Positions 41,960 through 50,010 of a DNA stretch of 54,977 nt are shown in pieces (the stretch's first letter is position 1; each line of letters starts with the position of its first letter). The notes below the pieces were generated by a model that was not told the DNA's origin, did no database searches, and saw nothing but the letters and a program-made list of their open reading frames with translations. The DNA is from Candidatus Hydrogenedentota bacterium (GTDB lineage: Bacteria; Hydrogenedentota; Hydrogenedentia; Hydrogenedentales; JAEUWI01): NCBI GenBank assembly GCA_016182605.1, contig JACPGE010000076.1:1-54977 (forward strand). Reading direction: 5' to 3'. The translations under genes and the position numbers were made by a program.

Positions 41960-43329
41960 ATTGGATTGGCGTAGATCCAGGGGCGGAATTCGCCATCGAT
42001 TTCCAGCCAGGCTTCGAGGCGGTAGACGCCTGGGCCCGGCACGGCATACTCAAACTGGCGCGTGCCGGCTTCGTGCGTTAACACACCGTCCTTGATGATG
42101 CGCACGTGGCAGGCCGTGGGGAATTCCGCGTGGATGGCGAGTCCCTCTTCGAAAGGTATCTCATCCCCCAGGACCACGGTTTGGCTTTTGCTTTTGGCCA
42201 TCACGGCGGCGCCGCGCGGATCGCAGAGCCAGTCGTGGCTCACGTAGGCGTGGCCTGCGAGCAGCGCTTGGCGGATCGCCGTTTCGGTGAGTTCCGGCGC
42301 CAGGATGTGCGTGCTCAGATCCATGAAGGAAACCCAATAGGGATCGAGATTCAGTTGCGCCACGATGTCTCCAGGCTGGTGGCCTTCAAAAAGTTTTTCA
42401 AGGCCCGGCACTTGCTTCGCGGGCAGCTTGCGCATGTCTTCGTCTTTGTCCACAATGGTGCCAATCAACACATTTTCCGCGTCGAACATCTTCGCGATGA
42501 AAATCTGGTTGTGGTGACAGTCGTTCGCGCCCACGCCCACGGAACGCATGGTTTTCAGTTCCGTGTCCCACTTGTTGATGTAGATGGTCTGGTAGTCCTG
42601 TTGCGCCCCGAGAAAGGCGCTCGGATTCTCATAGATGGCCGGTTCCATCTTCGCGAACAGATCGGTGTCGGTCAGGATCCGCATGAGGTGCATCATCGAG
42701 GGAATATCGTCCATCGCGTCCGCGTGCCGGTTGTAGATCTCCTGTCCAATGAGGCCTTCCATCGAGTAGTTGGGCCGGCTTTCCACGTGGCACAGAAAGG
42801 CGAATCCGCCGGCCTCCTCCAGCGCCTGGAGCAATTCGCCTTCGCGCTCGTCTTCCGGCTTGCTGCCGTCGAAGCGGTGCATCACCGATTTCTCGGGGTA
42901 GTACAGGAATCGCTGCGACTCCGCGCCGGGAATGAACAAGACGCCGTCGTGCAGGCCCCGCCAGGTCTCGGTGATGAAATCGAGCGGCGGCCGGATGTGG
43001 TTGCTCAGCATGATCACGTCCACGCCCGTCTTCTTCGCGTCGATCAGCATCTCCGGGCGGGTGCCGCCGGTGTGGGAGGAGTCTTCGGCGTGGGCGTGCA
43101 GGATGCCCTTGTAGTCGTTCAGCCCGGTCTTCAGCGCCACGGGCTGGCGTGATTCGTTCAAACGCTTTGCGTCGGCGGCCGCCGCGCGCAAATGCTCCGG
43201 ATCCATGCGCACGATGGTCGAGCGTTCCCGCTTCGGCCACTGCTGACCGGTGATGTCCGCGGCAAAGCCCGCTGTGCAGGAAGCCAGTGTCAGGGTAAGT
43301 GCAATAACGGGGGTTGTAAAAGCGCGCAT
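41947..43329 (-). CDS. exported PHP-domain metal-dependent hydrolase-like protein
   Basis: 460 residues. A signal peptide or lipoprotein signal (FTTPVIALTLTLASCTAGFA) comes first; C18 could be a lipid anchor. The PHP fold is seen as the HxH in YKGILHAHAEDSSHTGG, then VDVIMLSNHIRP, FIPGAESQRFL and FLCHVESRPN, with further metal-type histidines in NDCHHNQIF. The C-terminal 90 residues are a beta domain (FPTACHVRIIKDGVLTHEAG). PHP enzymes hydrolyse phosphoesters or act on sugar phosphates, but the substrate is not deducible here. Start chosen at 43329 so that the signal sequence begins properly; 43368 and 43341 are alternatives. Confidence 0.7.
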   Translation of the reverse strand: MRAFTTPVIALTLTLASCTAGFAADITGQQWPKRERSTIVRMDPEHLRAAAADAKRLNESRQPVALKTGLNDYKGILHAHAEDSSHTGGTRPEMLIDAKKTGVDVIMLSNHIRPPLDFITETWRGLHDGVLFIPGAESQRFLYYPEKSVMHRFDGSKPEDEREGELLQALEEAGGFAFLCHVESRPNYSMEGLIGQEIYNRHADAMDDIPSMMHLMRILTDTDLFAKMEPAIYENPSAFLGAQQDYQTIYINKWDTELKTMRSVGVGANDCHHNQIFIAKMFDAENVLIGTIVDKDEDMRKLPAKQVPGLEKLFEGHQPGDIVAQLNLDPYWVSFMDLSTHILAPELTETAIRQALLAGHAYVSHDWLCDPRGAAVMAKSKSQTVVLGDEIPFEEGLAIHAEFPTACHVRIIKDGVLTHEAGTRQFEYAVPGPGVYRLEAWLEIDGEFRPWIYANPIYVR

Positions 43330-43445
43330 GACCGTGCCCATTCCTTCGTGTTCAATACGGGATCCCATGTAACGACTTCATAAGACTTGAAATTCCGCGC
43401 CAAGGTGTCAAGAAGCCCCAAGCAACGGGCGGGCGATTCCGGTGT

Positions 43446-43991
43446 TCACGTATCGGAACAGCCTTCCTGCTCCGCCTGCGCTTCCCGCATCTTTGCTGTC
43501 CGTCCCAGCGCGCCAAAATGCTCGATGGGCTGCTTGATAAACAGGCCCTCCGCATCCGCAAAGATCCGGTCTTTTCCGGGATGAAAGATTTTGCCCCGCG
43601 TGTAGACTTTGCGATCGTCCACCCGGTCCACCCAGGTTTCGACGAAGAGCACCGTCTCCAGGGGCAGCTTCTTTTGGAAGTTGATGGTGATCGTTGCCGC
43701 CACGACGGGATGCCCCGCCACCCAAGCCGCAAAACCCATCGCCTCGTCCAGCACGGCGGCCATGCTGCCGCCGTGGGCGTGTCCCGGCGGGCCCTCGGCG
43801 CCCATGCCGAACCAGACTTTCGCGCACAGCACCTGGTCCGATTCGCGCTGAAAATAGTGAATGCGAAGCCGATCCCCCTCGGGCTCGCCCGAGACGAAGG
43901 ACCGCCCTTTGCCAAAGTTGCGCGGCATGTTGAGCGGCAGCCAGCCGTCCTCCGGCGTGCCGAGTTCCTGGGGATCTACTTCTGTCCGCAT
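43446..43991 (-). CDS. PaaI family hotdog-fold thioesterase
   Basis: 181 residues. The hotdog core has GPPGHAHGGSMAAVLDEAMGF, where HAHGG and the aspartate are the PaaI/acyl-CoA thioesterase signature, and VAATITINFQKKLPLETVLF. It would hydrolyse an acyl-CoA. It begins two bases after the stop of the ceramidase-like gene (TGAGCATG), so the two are coupled on the minus strand. The C-terminus (MREAQAEQEGCSDT) is hydrophilic. A second PaaI-type protein lies at 51344. Confidence 0.85.
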   Translation of the reverse strand: MRTEVDPQELGTPEDGWLPLNMPRNFGKGRSFVSGEPEGDRLRIHYFQRESDQVLCAKVWFGMGAEGPPGHAHGGSMAAVLDEAMGFAAWVAGHPVVAATITINFQKKLPLETVLFVETWVDRVDDRKVYTRGKIFHPGKDRIFADAEGLFIKQPIEHFGALGRTAKMREAQAEQEGCSDT

Positions 43992-43993
43992 GC

Positions 43994-45709
43994 TCAGTTC
44001 CGATCTGTCTGGTGGGCCGCCAGCATGCGAATCGCCATGTCGCGCACCTGCACCGCCGTTGCCGGTCCGACGGAGACCGATTCTTCATAGTAGTTGTCGC
44101 GGAAATCGTAGGGGGGAATCATGTAGCCGATCTGATCGTTGCCGAGCCCCACCAGCATCCGCGGGTAACCCGCCATCTGTTCTAGGATTTCAAAGCTTAC
44201 TTCGGGCAGCAATTCGCCCGGCAGGCTGATGAACTGGGCCTCGCCAATCTCAATGTAGGTCATGTCGGTCACCATGCGGCCCCGATGCAACCCCCTGGTG
44301 CTGTCCTTAAACAGCGCGATGAAGGTTGGATTGGTCAGGGGCAACTCCAGGGCACGCGCTTCGGCGGCGAAGCGGAATGTGGCGCCGGGCTGCACTGCCG
44401 CAGCGAGATCCTTCACGATTCCCGCGAGGGTGATGCCCATCTCCTGGGCCGATTCCGGGGTGCGCTCCGCGTTGTCGCCGCTCACCATACCACCCAGCGC
44501 GCCGTTCAGGAAGATGGGCTGTCCACCGCCATCCGCCTTGATCCGATCGCACATGAAGCCGGGAAAATCCGCGCTGATGATCTCGCCTCCCTTGTCTATG
44601 GATTCCACGTGACACGCGAAATGCACGAGCGTCGCCAGCGTCTTGCCGGACGCGCCTTCCACGATGATCGCCGAAATCGTGGGATCCAACACCGCGGGGT
44701 TGCGCGCATTGCGGAAGAGGCCCATGACCCGCGAGCCATCCATCGGCATTTCGCGGTTCGCGCTCTTCAACGCGCCCACCGGCTCCAGGTGCGCCAGCGC
44801 ATCGCTGATGCCGTCGATCACCTGGTCATGAATGTGCGCGATGTATTTTTCAGGATAATAGCCGTAGAAGCCGGACGTGTCCCCGCTCGCGTGGTTGTGC
44901 GCCATGCCGAAGATCATCTGGTCCACCCCCAGCGCCTTCGCGCTGTCGCGCATCGCCTTCACCTCCATATAGCCCATGCCAAACACATCCGCGCCCACCA
45001 GGGCCACCGTGAGTTCCGCGTTGCGGAAAACCGCCAGACGCACCTTCAACGGATCGTGCACCGTGAACGGCAGGGCCAGCCAGTCCGCCGCCTGTGGGGT
45101 AATGTCCCGCTCTGCCGTGCCCACTTGCAGGCCCTTCAGATCCGCCGCCTTGGCCGGCGCGGGCTGCGGACCCTCCCGCAGTTGGCTCAGGTCCACGAGA
45201 TCCCGTTCGCCTTCCGGAACGCGCCGGTAGGTGTGCGGCACGTAAGCGACCCCGGTCGTCTTGCCTGCCGCGTCCAGCGTGAAGCGCACGCCCTGCTCGC
45301 TGTAGTCCAGCAGCTTCCACGTGACCATGCGCAGTTCGTATTCCGGCGCCCCCAGCTTTTCACGGATGGCCGCATCGCTCTCAAAGCCCGCGGGAACGGA
45401 AGCCGCCTCAACACTCGCGAGGGTCGCCTGCGGCGAGTCGTTGGTCATATGCGCGATGTCGTACATGCCCGCACGGCCCTCCGAGGGGTAGTAGAGCTTG
45501 TAGTTGTACCAGCGCGTCGCGCGTTCGGGCTCCCCCAAGGCCTTTTTCACATCCGCCATGGGGCTCTTTCCGGGAACGAGCCCGTGGTACATGATCGGGG
45601 GCGCGGGGGCGCCTTCCGGCACTTTGTACTTGACGGCCTGGGCCTGGGTCTTGAAGGCGCAGAGCAGGGCAACAGCAAGAAAGAGTCGTTGCAGCGATTT
45701 TGAGGACAT
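43994..45709 (-). CDS. neutral/alkaline ceramidase-like exported protein
   Basis: 571 residues with a signal peptide (LQRLFLAVALLCAFKTQAQA). The N-terminal 150 residues are a region unlike ceramidase; the ceramidase N-terminal domain begins near VGTAERDITPQAADWLALP. The zinc-site histidines are in FGMAHNHASGDTSG and in LVHFACHVESID, and PIFLNGALGGMVSGDN is near the nucleophile position of the family. It lacks the family's C-terminal immunoglobulin-like domain. Substrates other than ceramide are likely in a bacterium of this type. It is followed by the PaaI-type thioesterase. Confidence 0.8.
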   Translation of the reverse strand: MSSKSLQRLFLAVALLCAFKTQAQAVKYKVPEGAPAPPIMYHGLVPGKSPMADVKKALGEPERATRWYNYKLYYPSEGRAGMYDIAHMTNDSPQATLASVEAASVPAGFESDAAIREKLGAPEYELRMVTWKLLDYSEQGVRFTLDAAGKTTGVAYVPHTYRRVPEGERDLVDLSQLREGPQPAPAKAADLKGLQVGTAERDITPQAADWLALPFTVHDPLKVRLAVFRNAELTVALVGADVFGMGYMEVKAMRDSAKALGVDQMIFGMAHNHASGDTSGFYGYYPEKYIAHIHDQVIDGISDALAHLEPVGALKSANREMPMDGSRVMGLFRNARNPAVLDPTISAIIVEGASGKTLATLVHFACHVESIDKGGEIISADFPGFMCDRIKADGGGQPIFLNGALGGMVSGDNAERTPESAQEMGITLAGIVKDLAAAVQPGATFRFAAEARALELPLTNPTFIALFKDSTRGLHRGRMVTDMTYIEIGEAQFISLPGELLPEVSFEILEQMAGYPRMLVGLGNDQIGYMIPPYDFRDNYYEESVSVGPATAVQVRDMAIRMLAAHQTDRN

Positions 45710-45853
45710 GGGTGGGGGGCCTCCAAGAGGGGTTGTACCGTCCGGTCAGTATAGTCCCGGAAGCGCCAAGGGGGCAATCCGGCGACGGGCATTCACGGTT
45801 TGGGGCATGGACGCTGAAGGAACGGGCGTGTAATTCGTTGCGTTGGCCGGACC

Positions 45854-45883
45854 TTGACGCCCTACAAGTTGTAAGCGTATTGC
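45854..45883 (+). promoter_or_regulatory. possible promoter at the left edge of the accessory island
   Basis: TTGACG (45854-45859), an 18-base spacer and TATTGC (45878-45883). The downstream DNA is AT-rich and soon reaches a terminator-like hairpin (45922-45950), so the transcript would be about 60 bases unless it reads through into the relic genes. Confidence 0.3.
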
Positions 45884-45921
45884 TGATTGATGAAAGATGC
45901 AATACTCCCAATGAGGGTGCT

Positions 45922-45950
45922 ACCATCCGATCAAATCGGTGGTTTTTCGT
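45922..45950 (+). terminator. terminator-like hairpin upstream of the defence relics
   Basis: accatccgat pairs with atcggtggt around a three-base loop, with one bulged T, and TTTTTCG follows. There is no plus-strand gene just before it, so it either ends a short RNA or is a leftover from the locus that once stood here. Confidence 0.4.
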
Positions 45951-45990
45951 GTTTTGCACCCAAAGAAGGCCAATTTTCTTGACGTTGTAG

Positions 45991-46218
45991 AGGGGTCCGT
46001 TTTTCCTGCCACGGATTCTTGACAATATCGAACTTGGACTTCTGTCTGCATTGAGTCAGACACTCGCCATTTCCTATCGGGCGGATTTCTGTGTGGGCTA
46101 TATCAACCCCCCGGGGCTGGAAAAAGCCGCCCCGCTGGCCGATCAATGGGAAGGAGGGGCGGACAAGCAGTGCAGGCTTCTCGTGGGTATGCAGCGTTTG
46201 CCCCAAGACGAGTTGCGG
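45991..46218 (+). pseudogene. N-terminal relic of a PLD-type helicase
   Basis: An open frame after a TAG at 45988 encodes a segment that looks like the N-terminal phospholipase-D-like domain of helicase-related defence proteins: RILDNIELGLLSALSQTLAI, SYRADFCVGYINPPGLE, CRLLVGMQRLPQDELR. The match stops at 46218. Beyond it the frame runs into unrelated sequence (HSVSTSPNRLLTRS). The helicase motor part is missing. There is no plausible start codon at the right place; a GTG or ATG could initiate a fragment but not a functional protein. Family assignment rests on recognising the FCVGY and CRLLVGMQ motifs. Confidence 0.55.
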
Positions 46219-46220
46219 CA

Positions 46221-46373
46221 TTCCGTATCAACGAGTCCAAACCGGCTATTGACGAGATCGATCATGCTCTCGCGCGCCACTATGGCTTCACGGAGGAAGA
46301 GATGGATATCATCATCAATTGCGGGATCAAGTACCGCATGGGACGGGATGCAGACGAGGAGGGCAGTGATTGA
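46221..46373 (+). pseudogene. C-terminal relic of an Eco57I-like restriction-modification methylase
   Basis: In the frame next to the helicase relic, the text AFRINESKPAIDEIDHALAR, then HYGFTEEEMDIIINCGIKY and RMGRDADEEGSD, matches the very end of large Eco57I/type IIG-like or N6-adenine methylase proteins (SKPIIDEIDRVLA, HYGFTDEELDFIINYDIKY, RMG). Everything N-terminal to it is gone; it is fused directly to the helicase relic at about 46218. Its own stop codon is intact. Confidence 0.65.
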
Positions 46374-46614
46374 AGCGCGGGGTCTTTTAGAGCTTCACTA
46401 CATTACGCCCATGGAGAATGTGGCAAGCATACTCCAGCGGGGCATACTGTCCCATGTTCGTTCGGCGAAGGTGGAGCACGTAGATATCGCCATGGAAGAG
46501 ATTCAGGCCAAGCGATCAGACAGGCAAATACCCGGTGGGCGCCGCTTGCATGGCTGGCTCTTGCTTTGGAGGAATTGGAGTTTTCGGATGAGAGGAGTTC
46601 ACTGGCATGATTGA
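46348..46614 (+). pseudogene. N-terminal relic of a DarT-like (DUF4433) ADP-ribosyltransferase
   Basis: The frame starts inside the methylase relic (ATG 46348), the usual overlapping arrangement of an operon. Residues LELHYITPMENVASILQRG, ILSHVRSAKVEHVDI and EIQAKRSDRQIPGGRRLH follow the DUF4433 pattern of DarT, the toxin that modifies thymidine in single-stranded DNA. The match ends after LH at 46551, where DarT continues with a LYFNPRNPM-type stretch; here 21 unrelated residues end at TGA. The catalytic core is therefore missing and the fragment cannot be an active toxin. A DarG antitoxin is not found. Confidence 0.6.
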
Positions 46615-48103
46615 TGGACCGGACTTGGTGTTGCCGATCTTGACGCTGGATGACGATACGGGCTGGGAGTTCCTGCTGGATCTTGCGGGGACGCATCTGG
46701 ATCGCCGCGGATTGGATCGGTTGAAATCCGCACTGGAGCACACGGTCAAGACGATCCTGGTGGAACGTCACTATATTGACAAGGATTACCGCGAAACTTT
46801 TTCAAGCTATCATTCCAAGAAGTTTCATACGCCTGATGCACGGTGCATCCGTCTGCATTTCTTCTCCGATACCATCGAACGGAGCGCGTTGCATTCTGCA
46901 AATGAAATGGTTGCGAGGTCCTATCTTGGATACAGTGTATTGCGGCCGACGCGGCCGAACTGTATAGGCCGGACCCTGCTGCGCCCCGAGGCGCGGCCAG
47001 GGTGGGCTGGGCATCTATGCCTGTGTGAGGAGAGTGTGTACATTCAGGGGTTGGAGTTGCGGGTTTCGGGCTTTCCGTTTATCAGCCAGGATGGGGACGC
47101 CACCGTGTGCGCCCAGGCCACCCTGTGGATGCTGATGCGTTACTTCAGCAACCGCTATCCGGCTTACCCGGAAGTTTACCCGGTCGAAATTGGCAATCTG
47201 ACGCGGGATTACTCTGTCGGACGACTGTTGCCTACGGCCGGCCTGTACGTTTGGCAAATGGCCGAGGCTCTTCGCCAGGTCAAGTTCGCGCCCTTGGTCT
47301 ATGATAGGGGGAGTTTTCCCGTGTCATTCGATCACCTGCTCTACACTTACATCGAATCGGGTATTCCCGTGCTGGCCGCATTCGAGAAACACGTTGTGAT
47401 GCTCTTTGGGCACCAGTCGGATTTTTCTGAGGCGGGTTCAACTCTTCCGGTTGCGCCTTCGCCATTTGTGTTTTCCTCGCAGTTCAATCGTTCCTTTATA
47501 GGCAACGATGATAATGGCATCCCTTATCAGTTCCTGCGGCAGACCCCCCTTGGAGTCGCTTGGGAAGAAATGAGTGGTGGAGACGCGTCTTACGGCGTTG
47601 AAGACATCCGGCATTTCATAGCGCCGCTGCCGGAGAGGGTGTTTCTACCCGCGGAGAGCTTTCAATCATTGGTGCATAAGCTCTTGGTAAGCGATGAATT
47701 CGGGTTCGCAACGCTTTCGCCGCGGATTCTTGCGGAGCCACCGGTGTTGCGCCTGTTCCTGACAACAGGGCGAGGATTCAAGAAGCGTCTATCTGACCGC
47801 GATAACATGGGGCATCTCGGAGTGATTTCCGCCTACCGGGACCTGCCGCTTCCGCATTTCATCTGGGTTTGTGAAATCAGCCACGGTTCACTTTACCCTT
47901 GGAAGGTGTTGGGCGAAGTTATCTGGGACGCCACCAGAAACCCTTATGAGGAGAACGCCTTCCTCGCTGTACACTATCCTGAACTACTGATCGTTGACAT
48001 GGGCACGGCTTTAAATCGCGAGTCGGACGTGATAGAATTGGCTCTTGGCGGAAGTGTGCCGTACCCCATCTACGAGCATAATTTGAGGGAGAGAACCACA
48101 TGA
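46607..48103 (+). CDS. unknown protein with possible papain/C39-like Cys-His core
   Basis: 498 residues; GAGAGGAG lies ten bases before the ATG. I do not recognise the family. Residues 150-280 look like a papain-like or C39-like peptidase core: FPFISQDGDATVCAQATLW with C168 at the start of a helix, LMRYFSNRYPAYPEV, then IESGIPVLAAFEKHVVMLFGH with H262 on a strand. No signal peptide or membrane segment is seen. The codon use is less GC-rich than in the neighbours, suggesting transfer. Its stop overlaps the start of the 59-residue gene (ATGA), and a SLOG/DprA-like gene follows. Function is unknown; the protease idea needs structural confirmation. Confidence 0.7.
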   Translation: MIDGPDLVLPILTLDDDTGWEFLLDLAGTHLDRRGLDRLKSALEHTVKTILVERHYIDKDYRETFSSYHSKKFHTPDARCIRLHFFSDTIERSALHSANEMVARSYLGYSVLRPTRPNCIGRTLLRPEARPGWAGHLCLCEESVYIQGLELRVSGFPFISQDGDATVCAQATLWMLMRYFSNRYPAYPEVYPVEIGNLTRDYSVGRLLPTAGLYVWQMAEALRQVKFAPLVYDRGSFPVSFDHLLYTYIESGIPVLAAFEKHVVMLFGHQSDFSEAGSTLPVAPSPFVFSSQFNRSFIGNDDNGIPYQFLRQTPLGVAWEEMSGGDASYGVEDIRHFIAPLPERVFLPAESFQSLVHKLLVSDEFGFATLSPRILAEPPVLRLFLTTGRGFKKRLSDRDNMGHLGVISAYRDLPLPHFIWVCEISHGSLYPWKVLGEVIWDATRNPYEENAFLAVHYPELLIVDMGTALNRESDVIELALGGSVPYPIYEHNLRERTT

Positions 48104-48279
48104 GACAAGGGGATGTGCTCCGGCTCTCGGGCATGGAGCAAGCAAAGCTCTTCATGACTGCCCAACAGTACCGCGCCTTTACAGAAAAATTTCTGGAACA
48201 GGTTCGGCCGGAGTTGGACAAGCAGCGAGAAGCCCGCTTGCTCAGCGAAGAGGCTGCCAAGCGGCACTTGGTCAGATGA
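48100..48279 (+). CDS. 59-residue helical protein of the accessory cassette
   Basis: It starts with ATGA overlapping the preceding stop, and GGGAGAG lies upstream. The protein reads MRQGDVLRLSGMEQAKLFM, then AQQYRAFTEKFLEQVRPELD and ends REARLLSEEAAKRHLVR. It is predicted almost wholly helical and charged. No family is recognised. The strict overlap with the 498-residue gene argues that both are made together. The frame continues open after its TGA into the N-terminal part of the DprA-like protein (see 48338-48435). Confidence 0.7.
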   Translation: MRQGDVLRLSGMEQAKLFMTAQQYRAFTEKFLEQVRPELDKQREARLLSEEAAKRHLVR

Positions 48280-48337
48280 TGGATTGGCCCCTGCTGGTCT
48301 GCAGGGAGTGGCGCCAATGCCGTCAATGGTGCAGGGC

Positions 48338-48435
48338 ATGCCATTCCAGAGCGCCCGCTTTTTTCGGCTGACCAGGCGTTTTCTGTCACTCTTTCGGCGC
48401 GACTTGGCGATCAATATCCAGCGCAGTTAAATGCC
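48338..48435 (+). other. displaced N-terminal coding stretch of the DprA-like gene
   Basis: In the frame of the gene at 48436, this segment encodes LFSADQAFSVTLSARLGDQY and PAQLNAVG, which looks like the normal start of DprA/SLOG-like proteins. There is no ATG, GTG or TTG in that frame between the upstream TGA (48277) and 48436. An ATG at 48338 in another frame gives MPFQSARF up to a run of six T (48359-48364); a one-base slip there would join it to the correct frame. Confidence 0.5.
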
Positions 48436-48882
48436 GTGGGAGAGACAGCGCTATTTTCCGCGCCGAAAACGGCCCTCCTCTGTTCGACCCGTTGTCCAGG
48501 CGATCCCATCCTTGCTGCGTGCGACCAGGCAGTCCGATGGCGCGACGAGGGCCGTTGTGTTATCAGCGGCTTCCATTCACCGGTTGAGAAGGAATGCCTC
48601 CGCATCCTGCTTGCCGGAAAACAGCCTATTGTCATTCGCCCTGCCAGGTCGTTGGACGGCGTGCGCATCCCCGCCGCTTGTCGCGACGGCATCGAAAGTG
48701 GAAGGCTCCTGTTACTTTCGCCCTTTCCGGCTGCAAATCGCCGCCAAACCACCGCCCTCTGCCGTCAACGCAATGAATTTGCGGCCGCGCTTTCGAATGA
48801 AATTTACATAGCTTTCGCCACTCCCGGTGGCAGTCTGGATCAATTACGCAGTCTGGCTCGCGATTGGGGCCTGAACGCCTGA
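48436..48882 (+). CDS. DprA/SLOG-like nucleotide-binding domain protein
   Basis: 148 residues in the intact frame from GTG. The Rossmann-like SLOG core is seen: ALLCSTRCPGDPILAACDQA, CVISGFHSPVEKECLRILL, GKQPIVIRPARSLDG, then LLLLSPFPAANRRQTTALC, RRNEFAAAL-like RQRNEFAAALSNEIYIAFAT and PGGSLDQLRSLARDWG. This resembles DprA-related proteins of about 170-200 residues found beside uncharacterised accessory genes; DprA itself binds single-stranded DNA and RecA, whereas small SLOG proteins may bind nucleotides. The expected 35 N-terminal residues lie just upstream, out of frame for any start codon. It may therefore be frameshifted, truncated or expressed through slippage. Confidence 0.7.
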   Translation: MGETALFSAPKTALLCSTRCPGDPILAACDQAVRWRDEGRCVISGFHSPVEKECLRILLAGKQPIVIRPARSLDGVRIPAACRDGIESGRLLLLSPFPAANRRQTTALCRQRNEFAAALSNEIYIAFATPGGSLDQLRSLARDWGLNA

Positions 48883-48913
48883 TTTACGGGGCGTTCACCC
48901 CATGACGACTGCC

Positions 48914-49984
48914 TCACCCGAACAGCGTCAACTGCTCCGGGCCGGGACGGCGGAAGTTGGCTGAATTCAGCGTGACGGATCGGTTGAGGCCGTGGCGGCG
49001 CTGGGCAATGGTGAACATCGCCCGGATCTGTTCCGCGAAGGCGCCCGTGCCGCGCATGCGCACGCCGAAGGCGCTGTTGTAGGCCCTGCCCCCGGATATC
49101 TCGTGGATGCGGTTCATGATCTTCTGCTTCCGATCCGGGTAGTGCTGTTCGAGCCAGTTCTCGAAGAGGGGCGCCACGGCGTGGGGCAGGCGCAGCATGA
49201 TGTAGCCGGCCATGCTTGCGCCGCGTTTCGCCGCTTCTTCCAGGATCTGCGGCATCTCGTGATCCGTCAGGCCGGGGATGAGGGGTGCGGTCATGACGCC
49301 CACGGGAATGCCCGCTTCGGCGAGGGCTTCGATGGCCTGCAGGCGTTGCGCCGGGGCGGAGGAGCGGGGCTCCAGGCGGCGGTTGAGACTCAGGTCCAGT
49401 GTGGTCACCGACAAGAAGACGCCGATGCCGTTGTAGGCGGCCATTTCCCGAAGCACGTCGATGTCCCGGGTGACCAAGCGGTTCTTCGTAATGATCCATG
49501 CCGGATTGCGGTAGCTTGCCAGCACTTCCAGGCAGCCCCGCGTCAGTTGTAGCCTATTTTCCACGGGCTGGTAGGGGTCGGTGACGCCGCTGAACGCGAT
49601 GGGCTGGGGCTCCCAGCGCGGCGACTCCAGGGCCTGTTGCAGCAATTGGGGGGCTTCCACCTTGTACATGATTTTCGATTCGAAGTCGAGGCCCGCAGAA
49701 TAGCCCAGATACTCGTGCGTCGGCCGCGCATAACAATAGATGCACCCGTGCTCGCATCCGCGGTAGGGGTTTACGGAGTAGTTGAAGCCCAGGTCGGGGC
49801 TGTCGTTTTGGCTGAGGATGGACCGGGACTGGTCGGGCAGGAACTCGGTCGGGCACCGCGCTCCGAGGGCCTCGTCCCGTGCGGTCTCGTCTTCCCATTC
49901 TTCGGGCGTGGGCGTGCTGTCGAAGCGGTTGGCGGGATTCCACAGGGTGGCCCGGCCCTTTTTCTGGTCGGATCGGATGAACAT
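48914..49984 (-). CDS. PA0069-family radical SAM protein
   Basis: 356 residues. The radical SAM cluster motif is C77-x3-C81-x2-C84 in RGCEHGCIYCYARPTHEY, preceded by GFNYSVNPY and followed by PIAFSGVTDPYQPVE and WIITKNRLVTRDIDVL. This is the PA0069/SplB-related family, which resembles spore photoproduct lyase and binds a 4Fe-4S cluster and SAM; the reaction is unknown. A promoter and a LexA-type palindrome overlap its start (49983-50034), so induction by DNA damage is likely. The C-terminus ends with the FRRPGPEQLTLFG tail common in this family. Confidence 0.9.
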   Translation of the reverse strand: MFIRSDQKKGRATLWNPANRFDSTPTPEEWEDETARDEALGARCPTEFLPDQSRSILSQNDSPDLGFNYSVNPYRGCEHGCIYCYARPTHEYLGYSAGLDFESKIMYKVEAPQLLQQALESPRWEPQPIAFSGVTDPYQPVENRLQLTRGCLEVLASYRNPAWIITKNRLVTRDIDVLREMAAYNGIGVFLSVTTLDLSLNRRLEPRSSAPAQRLQAIEALAEAGIPVGVMTAPLIPGLTDHEMPQILEEAAKRGASMAGYIMLRLPHAVAPLFENWLEQHYPDRKQKIMNRIHEISGGRAYNSAFGVRMRGTGAFAEQIRAMFTIAQRRHGLNRSVTLNSANFRRPGPEQLTLFG

Positions 49985-50010
49985 GATACTGCTCTTTTAT
50001 TCAGTATCAT
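49983..50010. promoter_or_regulatory. LexA-type operator at the radical SAM gene
   Basis: Perfect palindrome atgatactg (49983-49991), ten AT-rich bases, cagtatcat (50002-50010). The inner part TACTG-N10-CAGTA equals the half-sites and spacing of the enterobacterial SOS box. It lies between the -10 box and the ATG and even includes part of the start codon, so a bound LexA dimer would block transcription. Confidence 0.6.

Noticed and set aside
46146-46373. 75-residue protein starting at 46146
   Set aside because: Only the part from 46221 has family likeness; the rest is the helicase relic read in a wrong frame, so it is better described as a pseudogene fragment.
48276-48371. 31-residue ORF MMDWPLLV... 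after the 59-residue gene
   Set aside because: It overlaps the stop but has an odd Cys/Trp-rich composition and competes with a better frame that encodes DprA-like sequence.
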